This document shows, in pieces, positions 1 to 9,402 of a stretch of DNA of 64,000 nucleotides. The stretch is from CAYSNP01 sp050945855. Its GTDB lineage: Bacteria; Bacillota; Clostridia; Christensenellales; DTU072. How positions within the stretch are numbered: the stretch's first letter is position 1; every line of letters starts with the position of its first letter. The translations under genes and the position numbers were made by a program. The DNA lies in the NCBI GenBank assembly GCA_050945855.1, contig JBMNTS010000004.1:6278-70277 (forward strand), read 5' to 3'. The notes below the pieces were generated by a model that saw only the letters and a list, made by a program, of their open reading frames with translations, was not told the DNA's origin and did no database searches.

Positions 1-1127
1 AGTTCGGCTCGGATTACGCGCCCTCCAGACCCAACGTGTACAAAACCAAATCGCAAACTGTGCAGGACGCCCACGAGGCTATCCGTCCCATCGCGCTTGA
101 CATCACGCCCGAATCCATTGCGGGCAAAGTGCAAAAGCAACTTTATCTTGTCTATAAGCTCATCTATAATCGCTATTTGGCAAGCCAGATGTCGCCCGCG
201 GAATACAATGCGGTATCCGCAGATATTGTAGCTCAAGCTACGGAGAATACTTACGGTTTTAAGGCAAGCGGCAGGAGTGTAAAGTTTGCCGGCTACAGCG
301 TGGTTTACAACGGCGACAAGAGCGAGGAAGAAGAGGGGGAATTGCCCCAATTGGAAAAGGGAGAGCAGCTTTTGGTCAAGGAGCTTAAGAGCGAGCAAAA
401 GTTTACCAAGCCCCCTTCACGCTATACCGAAGCCACGCTGGTAAAAGCAATGGAAGAAAACGGCATAGGCCGCCCTTCCACTTACGCCAGCGTTATCAGC
501 ACCCTTTCCAAAAGAGGATACACGCAAAAGGAAAAGACGGCAATCAAACCCACCGAGCTGGGAATAACCGTGTCCGAATTTATGCAGCAGCATTTTAAGG
601 AAATCGTGGATATCAAGTTTACCGCCAATGTGGAAAGCAAGCTGGACCATATCGAAAAGGGCATAAGGTGGCAGGAGGTTTTAGAGGAGTTTTATCCCCC
701 ATTCATGGATAAAATTCAAAAGGCGTACAAGGCGACGGGCAAGAGCGTGGAAAATAAGCCGCAGGTTACCGAGCAAAAATGCGCAAAATGCGGTGCGCCC
801 ATGGTGATAAGGGAAAGCAAATACGGCAAGTTTTTAGGTTGCTCCAAATTTCCCGATTGCAATTACATGCAAAGTCTTGTGGAAAAAATTACTTCCTGTC
901 CCGATTGCGGAGGGGACATAATCAAAAAGAAAACCAAAAGGGGAAAACCCTTTTACGGCTGCTCCAATTATCCTTCCTGCTCTTTCGCATCCTGGGATAC
1001 CCCCGCTCCTTTCCGCTGCCCGAAGTGCAAAAGTATTATGAAAGTGGTAAAGAAAGGAGAGGAGAGCGTTTACCAATGCACCAACGCGGATTGCAAACAT
1101 ACGATATTGCCTAAGGCAGAAAGTTGA
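1..1127 (+). CDS. topA: DNA topoisomerase I, C-terminal part (5' end outside window)
   Basis: Type IA topoisomerase that relaxes negatively supercoiled DNA. The open frame enters from the left edge (first full codon at 3), so only the last 374 residues are present; the active-site Tyr of the family (in the TYMRTDS region) lies upstream and cannot be checked. Visible landmarks are the HEAIRP motif about 20 residues in, the 'GIGRPSTYAS' segment near nt 465-495, and three C-terminal four-Cys zinc ribbons at about nt 777-865, 897-985 and 1017-1105. The gene ends in TGA 4 nt before trmFO, the classic Firmicute topA-trmFO-hslVU order, so it is probably the head of this transcript. Confidence 0.97.
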   Translation, partial: FGSDYAPSRPNVYKTKSQTVQDAHEAIRPIALDITPESIAGKVQKQLYLVYKLIYNRYLASQMSPAEYNAVSADIVAQATENTYGFKASGRSVKFAGYSVVYNGDKSEEEEGELPQLEKGEQLLVKELKSEQKFTKPPSRYTEATLVKAMEENGIGRPSTYASVISTLSKRGYTQKEKTAIKPTELGITVSEFMQQHFKEIVDIKFTANVESKLDHIEKGIRWQEVLEEFYPPFMDKIQKAYKATGKSVENKPQVTEQKCAKCGAPMVIRESKYGKFLGCSKFPDCNYMQSLVEKITSCPDCGGDIIKKKTKRGKPFYGCSNYPSCSFASWDTPAPFRCPKCKSIMKVVKKGEESVYQCTNADCKHTILPKAES

Positions 1128-1131
1128 CGTT

Positions 1132-2430
1132 ATGCAAACCGTAAAAATAATCGGAGGCGGACTGGCGGGCGCCGAAGCGGCGTATCAGCTTGCCAAAAGA
1201 GGCAAAAATGTGGAATTGTACGAAATGCGCCCCCACGTGTCCACCCCCGTTCATAAAACAGGCTCACTTGCGGAGCTGGTATGCTCCAACAGCCTGAAAA
1301 GTGAGGAAATCACCACCGCTGCAGGACTTCTCAAAGAAGAAATGAGGCTTTTGGACAGCCTGGTGATAAAAGCGGCGGAAGAGTGCAGAGTGCCTTCCGG
1401 CTCCGCGCTTGCGGTGGACAGAGCGCTGTTTTCAGCGACCGTCGAGAGATTGCTGTCGCAATGGGAAAATATTAAGATTATCCGCGAGGAAGCGGATAAG
1501 ATAGAGGATTATACCATAGTCGCCTGCGGTCCCCTGCCTTCAGAAAAACTGACCGATGCCATAAAAGAGCTTACCAAAGAGGACAAACTGTATTTTTACG
1601 ATGCGGTAGCCCCCATTGTAGCCATAGACAGCGTGGATATGCGCTATGCCTTTTGGGGCAGCAGGTACAATAAGGGCGGCGCGGACTATCTTAATTGTCC
1701 CATGGACAAAGAGCAGTATACGGCCTTTGTGTCCGCATTAAGAACAGCCCAAAGAGTACAATTAAAGCAGTTTGAGAACAGCGAGCTTTTTTCCGCCTGT
1801 ATGCCTGTAGAAGTGCTTGCGGAAAAAGGGGAGGATACTTTAAGGTTCGGGCCATTACGCCCTGTGGGCATTACCTCTGCGGACGGCACAAGGGGCTACG
1901 CCGTGGTGCAGCTTAGGCGGGAGGACAATTACCTCAATCTTTGCAATCTGGTAGGGTTTCAGACCAATCTTACTTTCGGCGAGCAGGAAAGGGTGTTCAG
2001 AATGATTCCCGCCCTTGCAGGGGCGGAATTTGTCAGACACGGGGTAATGCACCGAAATACCTTTATCAATAGCCCCCTCTTGCTTGACAACGGATTGAGA
2101 TTAAGGCAAAATAAAAATATATACTTCGCGGGTCAAATCACCGGAGTGGAAGGATATATCGAAAGCGCGGCAAGCGGGCTGATCGCAGGTATAAATTTTG
2201 CCCGCCAACTTGATAATAAGGATATGTTTCTGCCTCCGGATACTACGCTGACGGGCAGCTTATTAAAGTTTATAAGCTCTCCGCAAAAAGATTTTCAACC
2301 TATGCACGCAAGTTTTTCTCTTTTGCGGGAGTTAGGATACAACACCAATAAAAACGAGCGGAAAAAGTTACTTGCCCAAAGGGCAATTTCCGAACTCAAG
2401 GATGCAATAAGGAGTGATAGTTATGCTTAA
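1132..2430 (+). CDS. trmFO: Folate-dependent tRNA(U54) methyltransferase TrmFO
   Basis: Flavoprotein that makes 5-methyluridine at position 54 of tRNA using methylenetetrahydrofolate and FAD. 432 residues, normal for the family. An N-terminal dinucleotide-binding glycine motif (GGGLAGAEAA, residues 8-17) and the CSNS motif with C51, aligned with the catalytic Cys of Bacillus TrmFO, are both present. The second FAD-contact region (GQITGVEGYIESAASG) is near the C-terminus. It overlaps the hslV start by 8 nt, indicating translational coupling. The older name is gid; it should not be confused with MnmG, which is larger. Confidence 0.97.
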   Translation: MQTVKIIGGGLAGAEAAYQLAKRGKNVELYEMRPHVSTPVHKTGSLAELVCSNSLKSEEITTAAGLLKEEMRLLDSLVIKAAEECRVPSGSALAVDRALFSATVERLLSQWENIKIIREEADKIEDYTIVACGPLPSEKLTDAIKELTKEDKLYFYDAVAPIVAIDSVDMRYAFWGSRYNKGGADYLNCPMDKEQYTAFVSALRTAQRVQLKQFENSELFSACMPVEVLAEKGEDTLRFGPLRPVGITSADGTRGYAVVQLRREDNYLNLCNLVGFQTNLTFGEQERVFRMIPALAGAEFVRHGVMHRNTFINSPLLLDNGLRLRQNKNIYFAGQITGVEGYIESAASGLIAGINFARQLDNKDMFLPPDTTLTGSLLKFISSPQKDFQPMHASFSLLRELGYNTNKNERKKLLAQRAISELKDAIRSDSYA

Positions 2431-2953
2431 AGGGACGACTATTTGCGCGGTTAAAAAAGGCGGCGTAACGGTAATGGCCGGCGACGGTCAGGTTACGATG
2501 GGCGAAAATATAATTTTAAAAAGCAACGCCGTAAAGGTAAAAAGGATATACAACGATAAAGTTTTGGTAGGATTCGCGGGCTCTGTAAGCGACGCTTTCA
2601 GCCTTTCGGAAAAATTTGAGGAAATGCTCAGGAAATATTCGGGCAACCTGATGCGCAGCGCGGTGGAGCTTGCCGAAAATTGGCGAAAAGGCAACGAACT
2701 CAGGAACCTTGAGGCGATGCTTATTGTGGCAGACAAGGACAATCTGTTGATGGTGAGCGGCAACGGCAACGTTATAGACCCCGAAAGCGGAGTCTGCGCG
2801 ATAGGCAGCGGCGGCAATTACGCGCTGTCCGCGGCAAGGGCTTTGATAGAAAACACGGATATGGACGCGGAGGAAATTGTGCGTAAGAGCATGAAAATAG
2901 CCGCCGATTTATGCGTGTTCACCAACAACAATCTGACTATTGAGAAGATATAG
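2423..2953 (+). CDS. hslV: ATP-dependent protease peptidase subunit HslV (ClpQ)
   Basis: Proteolytic core of the HslUV (ClpYQ) protease, an N-terminal nucleophile hydrolase related to proteasome beta subunits. An in-frame GTG at 2414 is possible, but AAGGAG (2409-2414) sits 8 nt before the ATG at 2423, so I start there (176 residues). The predicted N-terminus MLKGTT places the Thr nucleophile at T5 after removal of a four-residue propeptide, as in clostridial relatives; Bacillus instead uses Ser. The GDGQVT motif follows. The HslU partner is encoded 9 nt downstream. Confidence 0.96.
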   Translation: MLKGTTICAVKKGGVTVMAGDGQVTMGENIILKSNAVKVKRIYNDKVLVGFAGSVSDAFSLSEKFEEMLRKYSGNLMRSAVELAENWRKGNELRNLEAMLIVADKDNLLMVSGNGNVIDPESGVCAIGSGGNYALSAARALIENTDMDAEEIVRKSMKIAADLCVFTNNNLTIEKI

Positions 2954-2962
2954 GAGGGAATA

Positions 2963-4282
2963 ATGGATTTATCACCCAAACAGATAGTTGCGGAACTGGA
3001 TAGATATATCATAGGGCAAAAGGAAGCCAAAAAGGCGGTCGCGGTCGCGTTGCGCAACAGATACCGCCGCAGCAGGCTTTCTCCCGAACTGAGGGAAGAA
3101 ATTACTCCCAAAAACATTATTATGAAAGGCCCTACCGGAGTGGGCAAAACCGAAATAGCGCGCCGCCTTGCCAAACTTGTCAAAGCGCCTTTTATTAAGG
3201 TGGAGGCTACCAAGTTTACCGAAGTAGGGTATGTGGGACGCGACGTGGAGAGCATGGTGCGCGATTTGGTGGAAGTGGCGATACGCATGGTGCGCGAAGA
3301 AAAATACGCCGAAGTGGAGCCCAAAGCCAAAGCGGCTGCGGAAGCCAAGATTATAGACGCTCTTCTGCCGCTGAGAAAGCAAACCAATGACGAAAAGCCC
3401 ATACCCGAATTAAGGGAGGAATTGCTGCGCGATTTGCGCGAGGGCAAACTTGACAAGCTTACCGTTGATATGACTGTGGAAGTCAAGCCCAAGGCGCTGC
3501 AGATAGGTCCCATAGGCGGCGGCGCGGCGGACAATAATATCGGTGATTTCTTCGGCAGCCTTATGCCTTCCCGCCGCCAGAAGCGCAAGCTTTCCGTCGC
3601 GGACGCCATGGCGCTGCTTATCGAAGAAGAAAGCTCCAGGCTGATAGACAAGGAATCCATCAATCAGGAAGCGCTGACCAGAGCGGAGCAGGACGGCATT
3701 ATTTTTGTGGACGAACTGGATAAGATTGTATCCAAGGGAAGCAAGGCGCACGGTCCGGAGGTCAGCAGAGAGGGCGTTCAGAGAGATATTTTGCCCATTG
3801 TGGAGGGATGCGTCGTAAATACAAAATACGGCAATATCCGTACGGATTTTATCTTGTTTATCGCCGCTGGCGCATTTCATTTTGCCAAAGTCAGCGACCT
3901 GATTCCGGAGTTGCAGGGGCGTTTCCCTGTTACCGTGGAGTTATTAAGCCTTACTCAGGAGGATTTTGAGAAAATTTTGCGCGAGCCGGACAACGCTATT
4001 ATTATGCAGTATGCCGAATTGCTGAAAATAGACAACGTGGAATTGAAATTCACAGAGGAAGCTATCGTGGAGATAGCCCGCATCGCTTATCTGGAAAACG
4101 AATCCACGGAAAATATAGGCGCCAGGCGCTTGCACACGCTTATGGAAATGTTGCTGGAGGACATTTCCTTTAACGCAAGCGGCAATCACGATATGATAGA
4201 ACTTGTCATTGACAGCGCATACGTGCGCAGTCATCTGGAGCCCGCCCTAAAACAGCTTAATCTGAAAAAATATATTCTATAG
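2963..4282 (+). CDS. hslU: ATP-dependent protease ATPase subunit HslU (ClpY)
   Basis: AAA+ unfoldase that feeds substrates to HslV. Walker A is GPTGVGKT (56-63), the pore loop is GYVG (89-92), and Walker B is IIFVDELD at about 245-252. An I-domain of normal size lies between Walker A and Walker B. 439 residues, within the usual range. A strong GGAGGG Shine-Dalgarno lies just upstream. In Bacillus codY follows this gene; here hisS follows instead, 7 nt later. Confidence 0.97.
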   Translation: MDLSPKQIVAELDRYIIGQKEAKKAVAVALRNRYRRSRLSPELREEITPKNIIMKGPTGVGKTEIARRLAKLVKAPFIKVEATKFTEVGYVGRDVESMVRDLVEVAIRMVREEKYAEVEPKAKAAAEAKIIDALLPLRKQTNDEKPIPELREELLRDLREGKLDKLTVDMTVEVKPKALQIGPIGGGAADNNIGDFFGSLMPSRRQKRKLSVADAMALLIEEESSRLIDKESINQEALTRAEQDGIIFVDELDKIVSKGSKAHGPEVSREGVQRDILPIVEGCVVNTKYGNIRTDFILFIAAGAFHFAKVSDLIPELQGRFPVTVELLSLTQEDFEKILREPDNAIIMQYAELLKIDNVELKFTEEAIVEIARIAYLENESTENIGARRLHTLMEMLLEDISFNASGNHDMIELVIDSAYVRSHLEPALKQLNLKKYIL

Positions 4283-4289
4283 GTGATTT

Positions 4290-5546
4290 ATGATTTCTGC
4301 GCCCAAGGGCACTAAGGATATATTGCCCAAAGATATACACAAATGGCATTATATCGAAAAAATAATCGATAATTTGGCCTTGCTCTACGGACTTAAGGAA
4401 ATAAGGACGCCGATATTTGAGCATACCGAATTGTTTACCAGAGGAATTGGGGAGACGACCGACGTAGTAGGCAAGGAAATGTATACGTTCACGGATAAGG
4501 GCGGCAGGTCGATTACTCTCAAGCCGGAGGGCACGGCAGGTGCCGCCCGCGCTTACATAGAAAACAGCCTGGACGCCCAGCCGCAACCTTGCAAAATGTA
4601 TTACAAAACCCCCGTTTTCCGCTATGAAAAGCCGCAAAGCGGGCGGCTGCGCCAGCACCATCAGTTCGGGATAGAGATTTTCGGCTCATATTCTCCTTAC
4701 GCGGACGCGGAAGCGATATGTATCGCGCGCGGCCTGTTTGACGCCGTAGGCATTAAGGATTTACAGCTTAGGATAAACAGTATAGGCTGTCCCGCGTGCA
4801 GGCGGCAGTACAACGCGGCGCTGAAAGAGTATTTTGCCACTCATATCGATAAAATGTGCGACACCTGCGCGGAGCGCCTGGCAAAAAATCCTTTGCGCAT
4901 TCTGGACTGCAAAAGCCCTGTATGCGGCGAATTTGCCAAGAACGCTCCCAAAATGCTGGACTATTTATGCCCGGAATGTGAGCATCATCACAATACCGTA
5001 AAAGAAGCGCTGGATGCGTGCGGGATAAAATACATTGTAGACCCCATGATAGTCAGAGGGCTTGATTATTACACCAAAACCGTTTTTGAGTTTGTTTCGG
5101 ACAACATAGGCGCGCAAGGCACGGTTTGCGGCGGAGGCAGGTATGACAACCTTGTCAGCGAACTGGAGGGCAAACCGGCAGGATCCGTGGGTTTTGGACT
5201 GGGCTTGGAACGCCTGATTATGGTAGCTGAGGCTACGGGCATAAAACTGGGAGAGGATATTTCGCCCGCCGTTTATATCGCCCCGCTGGGAGAGAGGCAA
5301 AGGGCGGAAGCTTTTGCTTTAACGGCTGCTTTGCGCAACGCGGGCATAAGCGCGGAATGCGATATTCTCGACCGTTCCCTTAAAGCGCAAATGAAATACG
5401 CGGACAAGAAGGGTTATACTTACGTTATAGTGCTGGGCGAAGAAGAATTGTCGCGTAAAGAAGCACAGGTGAAGAATATGGCTGACGGCACCGTACGTAC
5501 AGTCGGTTTATCAATGATGGCAGAGTTTTTTAAGGAGATACTTTAA
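4290..5546 (+). CDS. hisS: Histidine--tRNA ligase
   Basis: Class II aminoacyl-tRNA synthetase charging tRNA-His. Class II motif 2 is seen in the FRYEKPQSGRLRQHHQ segment (about 109-124); the His-specific motif appears as RGLDYYTKTVFEF, and GGGRYDNL follows. The C-terminal anticodon-binding domain covers roughly the last 95 residues. 418 residues, normal. It ends in TAATG shared with the aspS start, so hisS and aspS are coupled, a common Firmicute pair. There is no T-box leader, since it is internal to the operon. Confidence 0.97.
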   Translation: MISAPKGTKDILPKDIHKWHYIEKIIDNLALLYGLKEIRTPIFEHTELFTRGIGETTDVVGKEMYTFTDKGGRSITLKPEGTAGAARAYIENSLDAQPQPCKMYYKTPVFRYEKPQSGRLRQHHQFGIEIFGSYSPYADAEAICIARGLFDAVGIKDLQLRINSIGCPACRRQYNAALKEYFATHIDKMCDTCAERLAKNPLRILDCKSPVCGEFAKNAPKMLDYLCPECEHHHNTVKEALDACGIKYIVDPMIVRGLDYYTKTVFEFVSDNIGAQGTVCGGGRYDNLVSELEGKPAGSVGFGLGLERLIMVAEATGIKLGEDISPAVYIAPLGERQRAEAFALTAALRNAGISAECDILDRSLKAQMKYADKKGYTYVIVLGEEELSRKEAQVKNMADGTVRTVGLSMMAEFFKEIL

Positions 5547-7330
5547 TGGAAGAGACGCTATCGGGACTTAAGCGAAGCAAATATTGCGGAGAATTTTCCG
5601 CTCGTGATTTGGAAAAAAATGTAACCGCAATGGGTTTTGTGGCAAAAAGCCGCAACCTGGGCGCGATACTGTTTATGGACTTGCGCGACAGAGCGGGAAT
5701 TGTGCAGATAAGTTTTGCAGCGGAAGATGACCCCGCCCTGTTTGAAAAGGCGGCGCAGGTAAAAAGCGAGTACGTTATCGCGGTAACCGGAAAGGTTGTC
5801 GCGCGCGGCGAAAAAAACATTAACAAGGATATCCCCACAGGCGAAATAGAAATAAAAGCGGAGGAGTTGCGCATAATCAGCGCGGCGGACCTTCCGCCTT
5901 TTGCAATTACGGAAAACAGCAACGTGAGCGAACCGTTGCGCCTCAAATACCGTTACCTGGACTTAAGGCGCGCGGTTATGCAGCAAAAGCTGATAGTGCG
6001 CGACAAGATAATGCGCGTTACGCACAGCTATCTTGCCAAACACGGCTTTCTTAATATCGAAACGCCCTTTTTGGGCAAATCCACCCCCGAGGGTGCGAGG
6101 GATTATCTGGTGCCTTCCAGAGTGCATCCCGGCAAGTTTTACGCCCTGCCCCAATCCCCTCAGCTTTATAAGCAGATTTTAATGATAAGCGGTCTTGACC
6201 GCTATTACCAGATAGCGCGCTGCTTTCGTGACGAGGATTTACGCGCCAACCGGCAGCCCGAGTTCAGCCAGATAGATTTGGAAATGAGCTTCGTAAGCGG
6301 TCCCGAGGACGTAATGAATATTGCGGAAGGGCTGATAAAAGAGATTTTCAAGCAGGTTTTGGGCATGAGTTTTAAGGGCAAATTCCGCCGCTTCAAATAT
6401 AAGGAAGCAATGGAAAGGTTCGGCAGCGATAAGCCGGACACCCGTTTCGGTCTGGAAATTACGGATATAACCAAGTTCGCCAAAACCGGCGATTTTGCTC
6501 CTTTTAAGCAGGCGGCGAAAAGAGGACATTCGGTAAGGTGCGTCAACGCCAAAGGATTGGCGGATGCTTTTACCAGAAAAGCTATTGACAAGGCAGGCGA
6601 TTTCGTAAAGGATTACGGGCTTAAAGGTCTTGCTTACGCTATTGTAAAGGACAACGAGATAACAAGCCCGATAAAAAAATATTTTTCCGAACAGGACTTT
6701 AACGGGATATTGACGCAGGCAGGCGCGGAAAAGGGAGATATAATATTTTTCGCCGCGGGCAAAAACCAAACGGTGCTTACCGCATTGGGCGTGCTCAGGC
6801 TGCAGATAGCCAAAGAGCATAACCTGATTGACGAGAGCAGATATGATTTTCTGTGGGTCACCGATTTCCCGCTGTTTGAGTACGACGAGCAGGAGAAAAG
6901 GCTGGTGGCTATGCACCATCCCTTTACTTCTCCGCGCGATAAGGATATACGTAAACTGGATACCGCGCCCGCAAAGGTACTTGCTAAGGCATACGACCTG
7001 GTAATCAACGGAGTGGAGGCGGGCGGCGGCTCCATCAGGATACATCAAAGAGCGGTACAGCAAAAAATGTTTGAGACTATCGGTCTTTCGGAGAGCGATA
7101 TTAAAGAGCGGTTCGGTTTCTTTATGGAAGCGTTCCGTTACGGCACTCCCCCGCACGGCGGACTTGCCTTCGGGCTGGACAGGCTGGTAATGCTGCTGAC
7201 CAATACGGATAATATCAAGGACGTCATCGCTTTCCCGAAAGTGCAGAACGCCTCCTGCCTTATGCAGGACGCGCCCGGCGAGGTAAGCGACGATCAATTA
7301 AAAGATTTGGGGATAATTATTAAAGAATGA
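5546..7330 (+). CDS. aspS: Aspartate--tRNA ligase
   Basis: Bacterial-type class II synthetase. An N-terminal OB-fold anticodon domain (to about residue 105) precedes the catalytic core, whose motif 2 reads FRDEDLRANRQPEFSQID (about 228-245); a GAD insertion follows, and motif 3 is GLAFGLDRLVM near residue 545. 594 residues is the usual bacterial size. Whether it is the discriminating or non-discriminating (Asp/Asn) form cannot be settled here because asnS and gatCAB are not in the window. The stop overlaps the next ATG (ATGA). Confidence 0.97.
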   Translation: MEETLSGLKRSKYCGEFSARDLEKNVTAMGFVAKSRNLGAILFMDLRDRAGIVQISFAAEDDPALFEKAAQVKSEYVIAVTGKVVARGEKNINKDIPTGEIEIKAEELRIISAADLPPFAITENSNVSEPLRLKYRYLDLRRAVMQQKLIVRDKIMRVTHSYLAKHGFLNIETPFLGKSTPEGARDYLVPSRVHPGKFYALPQSPQLYKQILMISGLDRYYQIARCFRDEDLRANRQPEFSQIDLEMSFVSGPEDVMNIAEGLIKEIFKQVLGMSFKGKFRRFKYKEAMERFGSDKPDTRFGLEITDITKFAKTGDFAPFKQAAKRGHSVRCVNAKGLADAFTRKAIDKAGDFVKDYGLKGLAYAIVKDNEITSPIKKYFSEQDFNGILTQAGAEKGDIIFFAAGKNQTVLTALGVLRLQIAKEHNLIDESRYDFLWVTDFPLFEYDEQEKRLVAMHHPFTSPRDKDIRKLDTAPAKVLAKAYDLVINGVEAGGGSIRIHQRAVQQKMFETIGLSESDIKERFGFFMEAFRYGTPPHGGLAFGLDRLVMLLTNTDNIKDVIAFPKVQNASCLMQDAPGEVSDDQLKDLGIIIKE

Positions 7331-7767
7331 AAGAATTAGGGACAGTAACGCAGAACAAAAAAGGGGAAAGCGTCGTTCGCTTTGAGCGCAAAACGGCTTG
7401 CGAGAAGTGCAATATGTGCCTAAAAAGCAAAGACGAGATGTTTGTTGAGCTTGCGGTGGCAAATACGCTGGACGCCTCGGTAGGCGACAGAGTGGAAGTG
7501 GAGATACCCGACAACACCGTGCTCAAGGCGTCCTTTATCGTCTATATTCTGCCCGCTTCCGCGTTGCTTATAGCGCTTGCGCTTACGCAGAATATGGAGG
7601 ACTGGGCAAGCTTTTCCATAGCTATCGCGGCGCTTGCCGCCACATACATCGGAGTAATCGGATTGGACAGATACTTAAAAAAGAAAAAGGGATTTATCCC
7701 TAAAATGACCGCAATATATAAAAAGGAGGATGACACACTTGAAGGAGAATCTGATAGAATTGACTGA
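7327..7767 (+). CDS. RseC/MucC-like membrane protein (SoxR-reducing system family)
   Basis: 146-residue membrane protein of the RseC/MucC type. An N-terminal cytoplasmic part has a CxxCxxC cluster (C25, C28, C31), followed by two adjacent membrane helices at about 70-88 and 94-113 and a basic tail. Family members accompany RNF electron-transport complexes or sigma-E regulation in proteobacteria; clostridial copies are uncharacterised and often stand alone. The start overlaps the aspS stop (ATGA), and the 3' end overlaps the thioredoxin gene by 29 nt. A role in thiol or iron-sulfur redox sensing beside thioredoxin is inference from the Cys cluster and the neighbour. Confidence 0.8.
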   Translation: MKELGTVTQNKKGESVVRFERKTACEKCNMCLKSKDEMFVELAVANTLDASVGDRVEVEIPDNTVLKASFIVYILPASALLIALALTQNMEDWASFSIAIAALAATYIGVIGLDRYLKKKKGFIPKMTAIYKKEDDTLEGESDRID

Positions 7768-8062
7768 TGAAAATTTTGACGAAGTAATCAGCCAGGAAAA
7801 GGTTTCGCTGATAGATTTCTGGGCCAACTGGTGCCCGCCCTGCAAAATGCTGCTGCCCATTATTGACGAATTGGCGGAAGAAAAAGGGCAGGAGTACAAT
7901 ATCTGCAAGGTAAACGTTGACGAAAACGGGGATATTGCCGAGAGGTATTCCATTATGACAATTCCTACCCTTATGGTTTTCAAAAAAGGAGAAATGCTGG
8001 AGCGATTGGTAGGCGTCAAGCCCAAAAACCAGCTTTTGGCGATTCTTGAAAAACACGCGTAA
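7739..8062 (+). CDS. Thioredoxin-family protein with WCPPC active site
   Basis: Small thioredoxin-fold oxidoreductase. The active-site pair is C32/C35 in WCPPCK instead of the classic WCGPC, which in other proteins shifts the redox potential; the cis-Pro loop (MTIPT) is present. An ATG at 7730 abuts the Shine-Dalgarno AAAAGGAGG and cannot be used with it, so the in-frame TTG at 7739, 9 nt after the SD, is chosen; this gives 107 residues, the normal thioredoxin length. There is no signal peptide, so it is cytoplasmic. It closes the topA operon; glyA has its own promoter 30 nt on. Confidence 0.9.
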   Translation: MKENLIELTDENFDEVISQEKVSLIDFWANWCPPCKMLLPIIDELAEEKGQEYNICKVNVDENGDIAERYSIMTIPTLMVFKKGEMLERLVGVKPKNQLLAILEKHA

Positions 8063-8093
8063 GCAAAGCTTTTTGCCTATGGCTTGCATTTGC

Positions 8094-8122
8094 TTGATTA
8101 AACTTTTTTTAAGTTTTATAAT
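8094..8122 (+). promoter_or_regulatory. SigA-type promoter for glyA
   Basis: TTGATT (8094-8099), 17-nt spacer, TATAAT (8117-8122). Start expected near 8129, leaving a short leader with GAGGAAAA ahead of the glyA ATG at 8144. Confidence 0.75.
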
Positions 8123-8143
8123 ATTTACATAGAGGAAAAACAC

Positions 8144-9400
8144 ATGATTGATTTAACCCCGTTAAAAGAAAAAGATTTTGAAGTATTTTCGGCTATCGCA
8201 GAAGAGCTGGACAGACAGGAGGGCAATTTGGAGCTTATCGCAAGCGAAAACTTTGTTTCTCCCGAGGTTATGCTTGCGGCAGGCACGCATCTCACCAACA
8301 AATACGCGGAAGGATATCCTTCCCGCCGTTATTACGGGGGATGCCAGTTTGTGGACAAGGTGGAAACGCTTGCCATCGAGCGGGCAAAACAGCTTTTCGG
8401 CGCCGAACACGCCAACGTTCAGCCGCATTGCGGCAGCAGCGCGAATACGCAGGTTTATTACGCTTTGCTGAAACCCGGCGACACGGTTATGGGTATGAAC
8501 CTTAATCACGGCGGGCATCTTACCCACGGCAGTCCGGTAAGCATCAGCGGAACGTATTTTAATTTTGTGCCTTACGGCGTCAGCGAAAAGACGGGGTATA
8601 TAGATTACGACGAAGTGGAAAGGATAGCGCTGGACTGCAAGCCCAAAATGATCGTGGCGGGCGCGAGCGCGTACGCCAGGGAAATAGATTTCAAGCGTTT
8701 TCGTGAAATATGCGACAAGGTGGACGCTTTGTTTATGGTGGACATGGCGCATATCGCGGGACTTGTGGCGTGCGGTCTGCACCAAAGCCCGATACCTTAT
8801 GCTGACGTAGTCACATCCACCACTCATAAGACCTTGCGCGGACCGCGCAGCGGTTTGATTCTGTGCAAGAGCAAATATCAGAAAATCATTGACAAGGCGG
8901 TTTTCCCCGGCACGCAGGGCGGACCGCTGATGCATATCATAGCCGCTAAGGCGGTAGCTTTTAAGGAAGCGTTAAGCGAAGATTTCCATCGTTATTCCGC
9001 CCAAGTGGTAGCCAACGCCAAGGCGCTGGCGCAAACGCTGATGGAGGAAGGCATTAAGCTGTTTTCCGACGGAACGGACAATCATTTGATGCTGCTGGAT
9101 TTAAGAGGTACGGGCTGTTCGGGCAAGGAGTTGGAAACGCTTCTCGATAAGGTAAACATCACCACCAACAAAAACTCCATTCCCTTTGATGACGCCTCCC
9201 CCTTTGACCCCAACGGATTAAGACTGGGCACTCCCGGCGTTACCACCAGAGGTATGAAGGAAGATGAAATGCGTATAATCGGTAAATGCATAGCCAAGAT
9301 TATTAAGCAAAAAGCAGCGGTCTGCGACGAGGTAAAAGCCGAAGTCGCAAAGTTGACCCAAGCTTTTCCCTTGTATAAGCACAGCATTAAAGTGAGTTGA
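8144..9400 (+). CDS. glyA: Serine hydroxymethyltransferase
   Basis: PLP enzyme interconverting serine and glycine with tetrahydrofolate; a main source of one-carbon units, including the methylene-THF used by TrmFO and FolD in this window. The PLP lysine is K229 in TTHKTLRGPR; the substrate-binding LIASENF segment is at about 30-36. 418 residues, normal. It is followed without a gap by the cysteine desulfurase gene, whose ATG lies 3 nt past the stop. Confidence 0.98.
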   Translation: MIDLTPLKEKDFEVFSAIAEELDRQEGNLELIASENFVSPEVMLAAGTHLTNKYAEGYPSRRYYGGCQFVDKVETLAIERAKQLFGAEHANVQPHCGSSANTQVYYALLKPGDTVMGMNLNHGGHLTHGSPVSISGTYFNFVPYGVSEKTGYIDYDEVERIALDCKPKMIVAGASAYAREIDFKRFREICDKVDALFMVDMAHIAGLVACGLHQSPIPYADVVTSTTHKTLRGPRSGLILCKSKYQKIIDKAVFPGTQGGPLMHIIAAKAVAFKEALSEDFHRYSAQVVANAKALAQTLMEEGIKLFSDGTDNHLMLLDLRGTGCSGKELETLLDKVNITTNKNSIPFDDASPFDPNGLRLGTPGVTTRGMKEDEMRIIGKCIAKIIKQKAAVCDEVKAEVAKLTQAFPLYKHSIKVS

Positions 9401-9402
9401 AA

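Noticed and set aside
2818..3663. 281-codon frame opposite hslV/hslU
   Set aside because: Antisense shadow, Ser-rich and without family features; the sense strand encodes clear HslV and HslU.
6239..7297. 352-codon frame opposite aspS
   Set aside because: Antisense shadow of a highly conserved synthetase gene.
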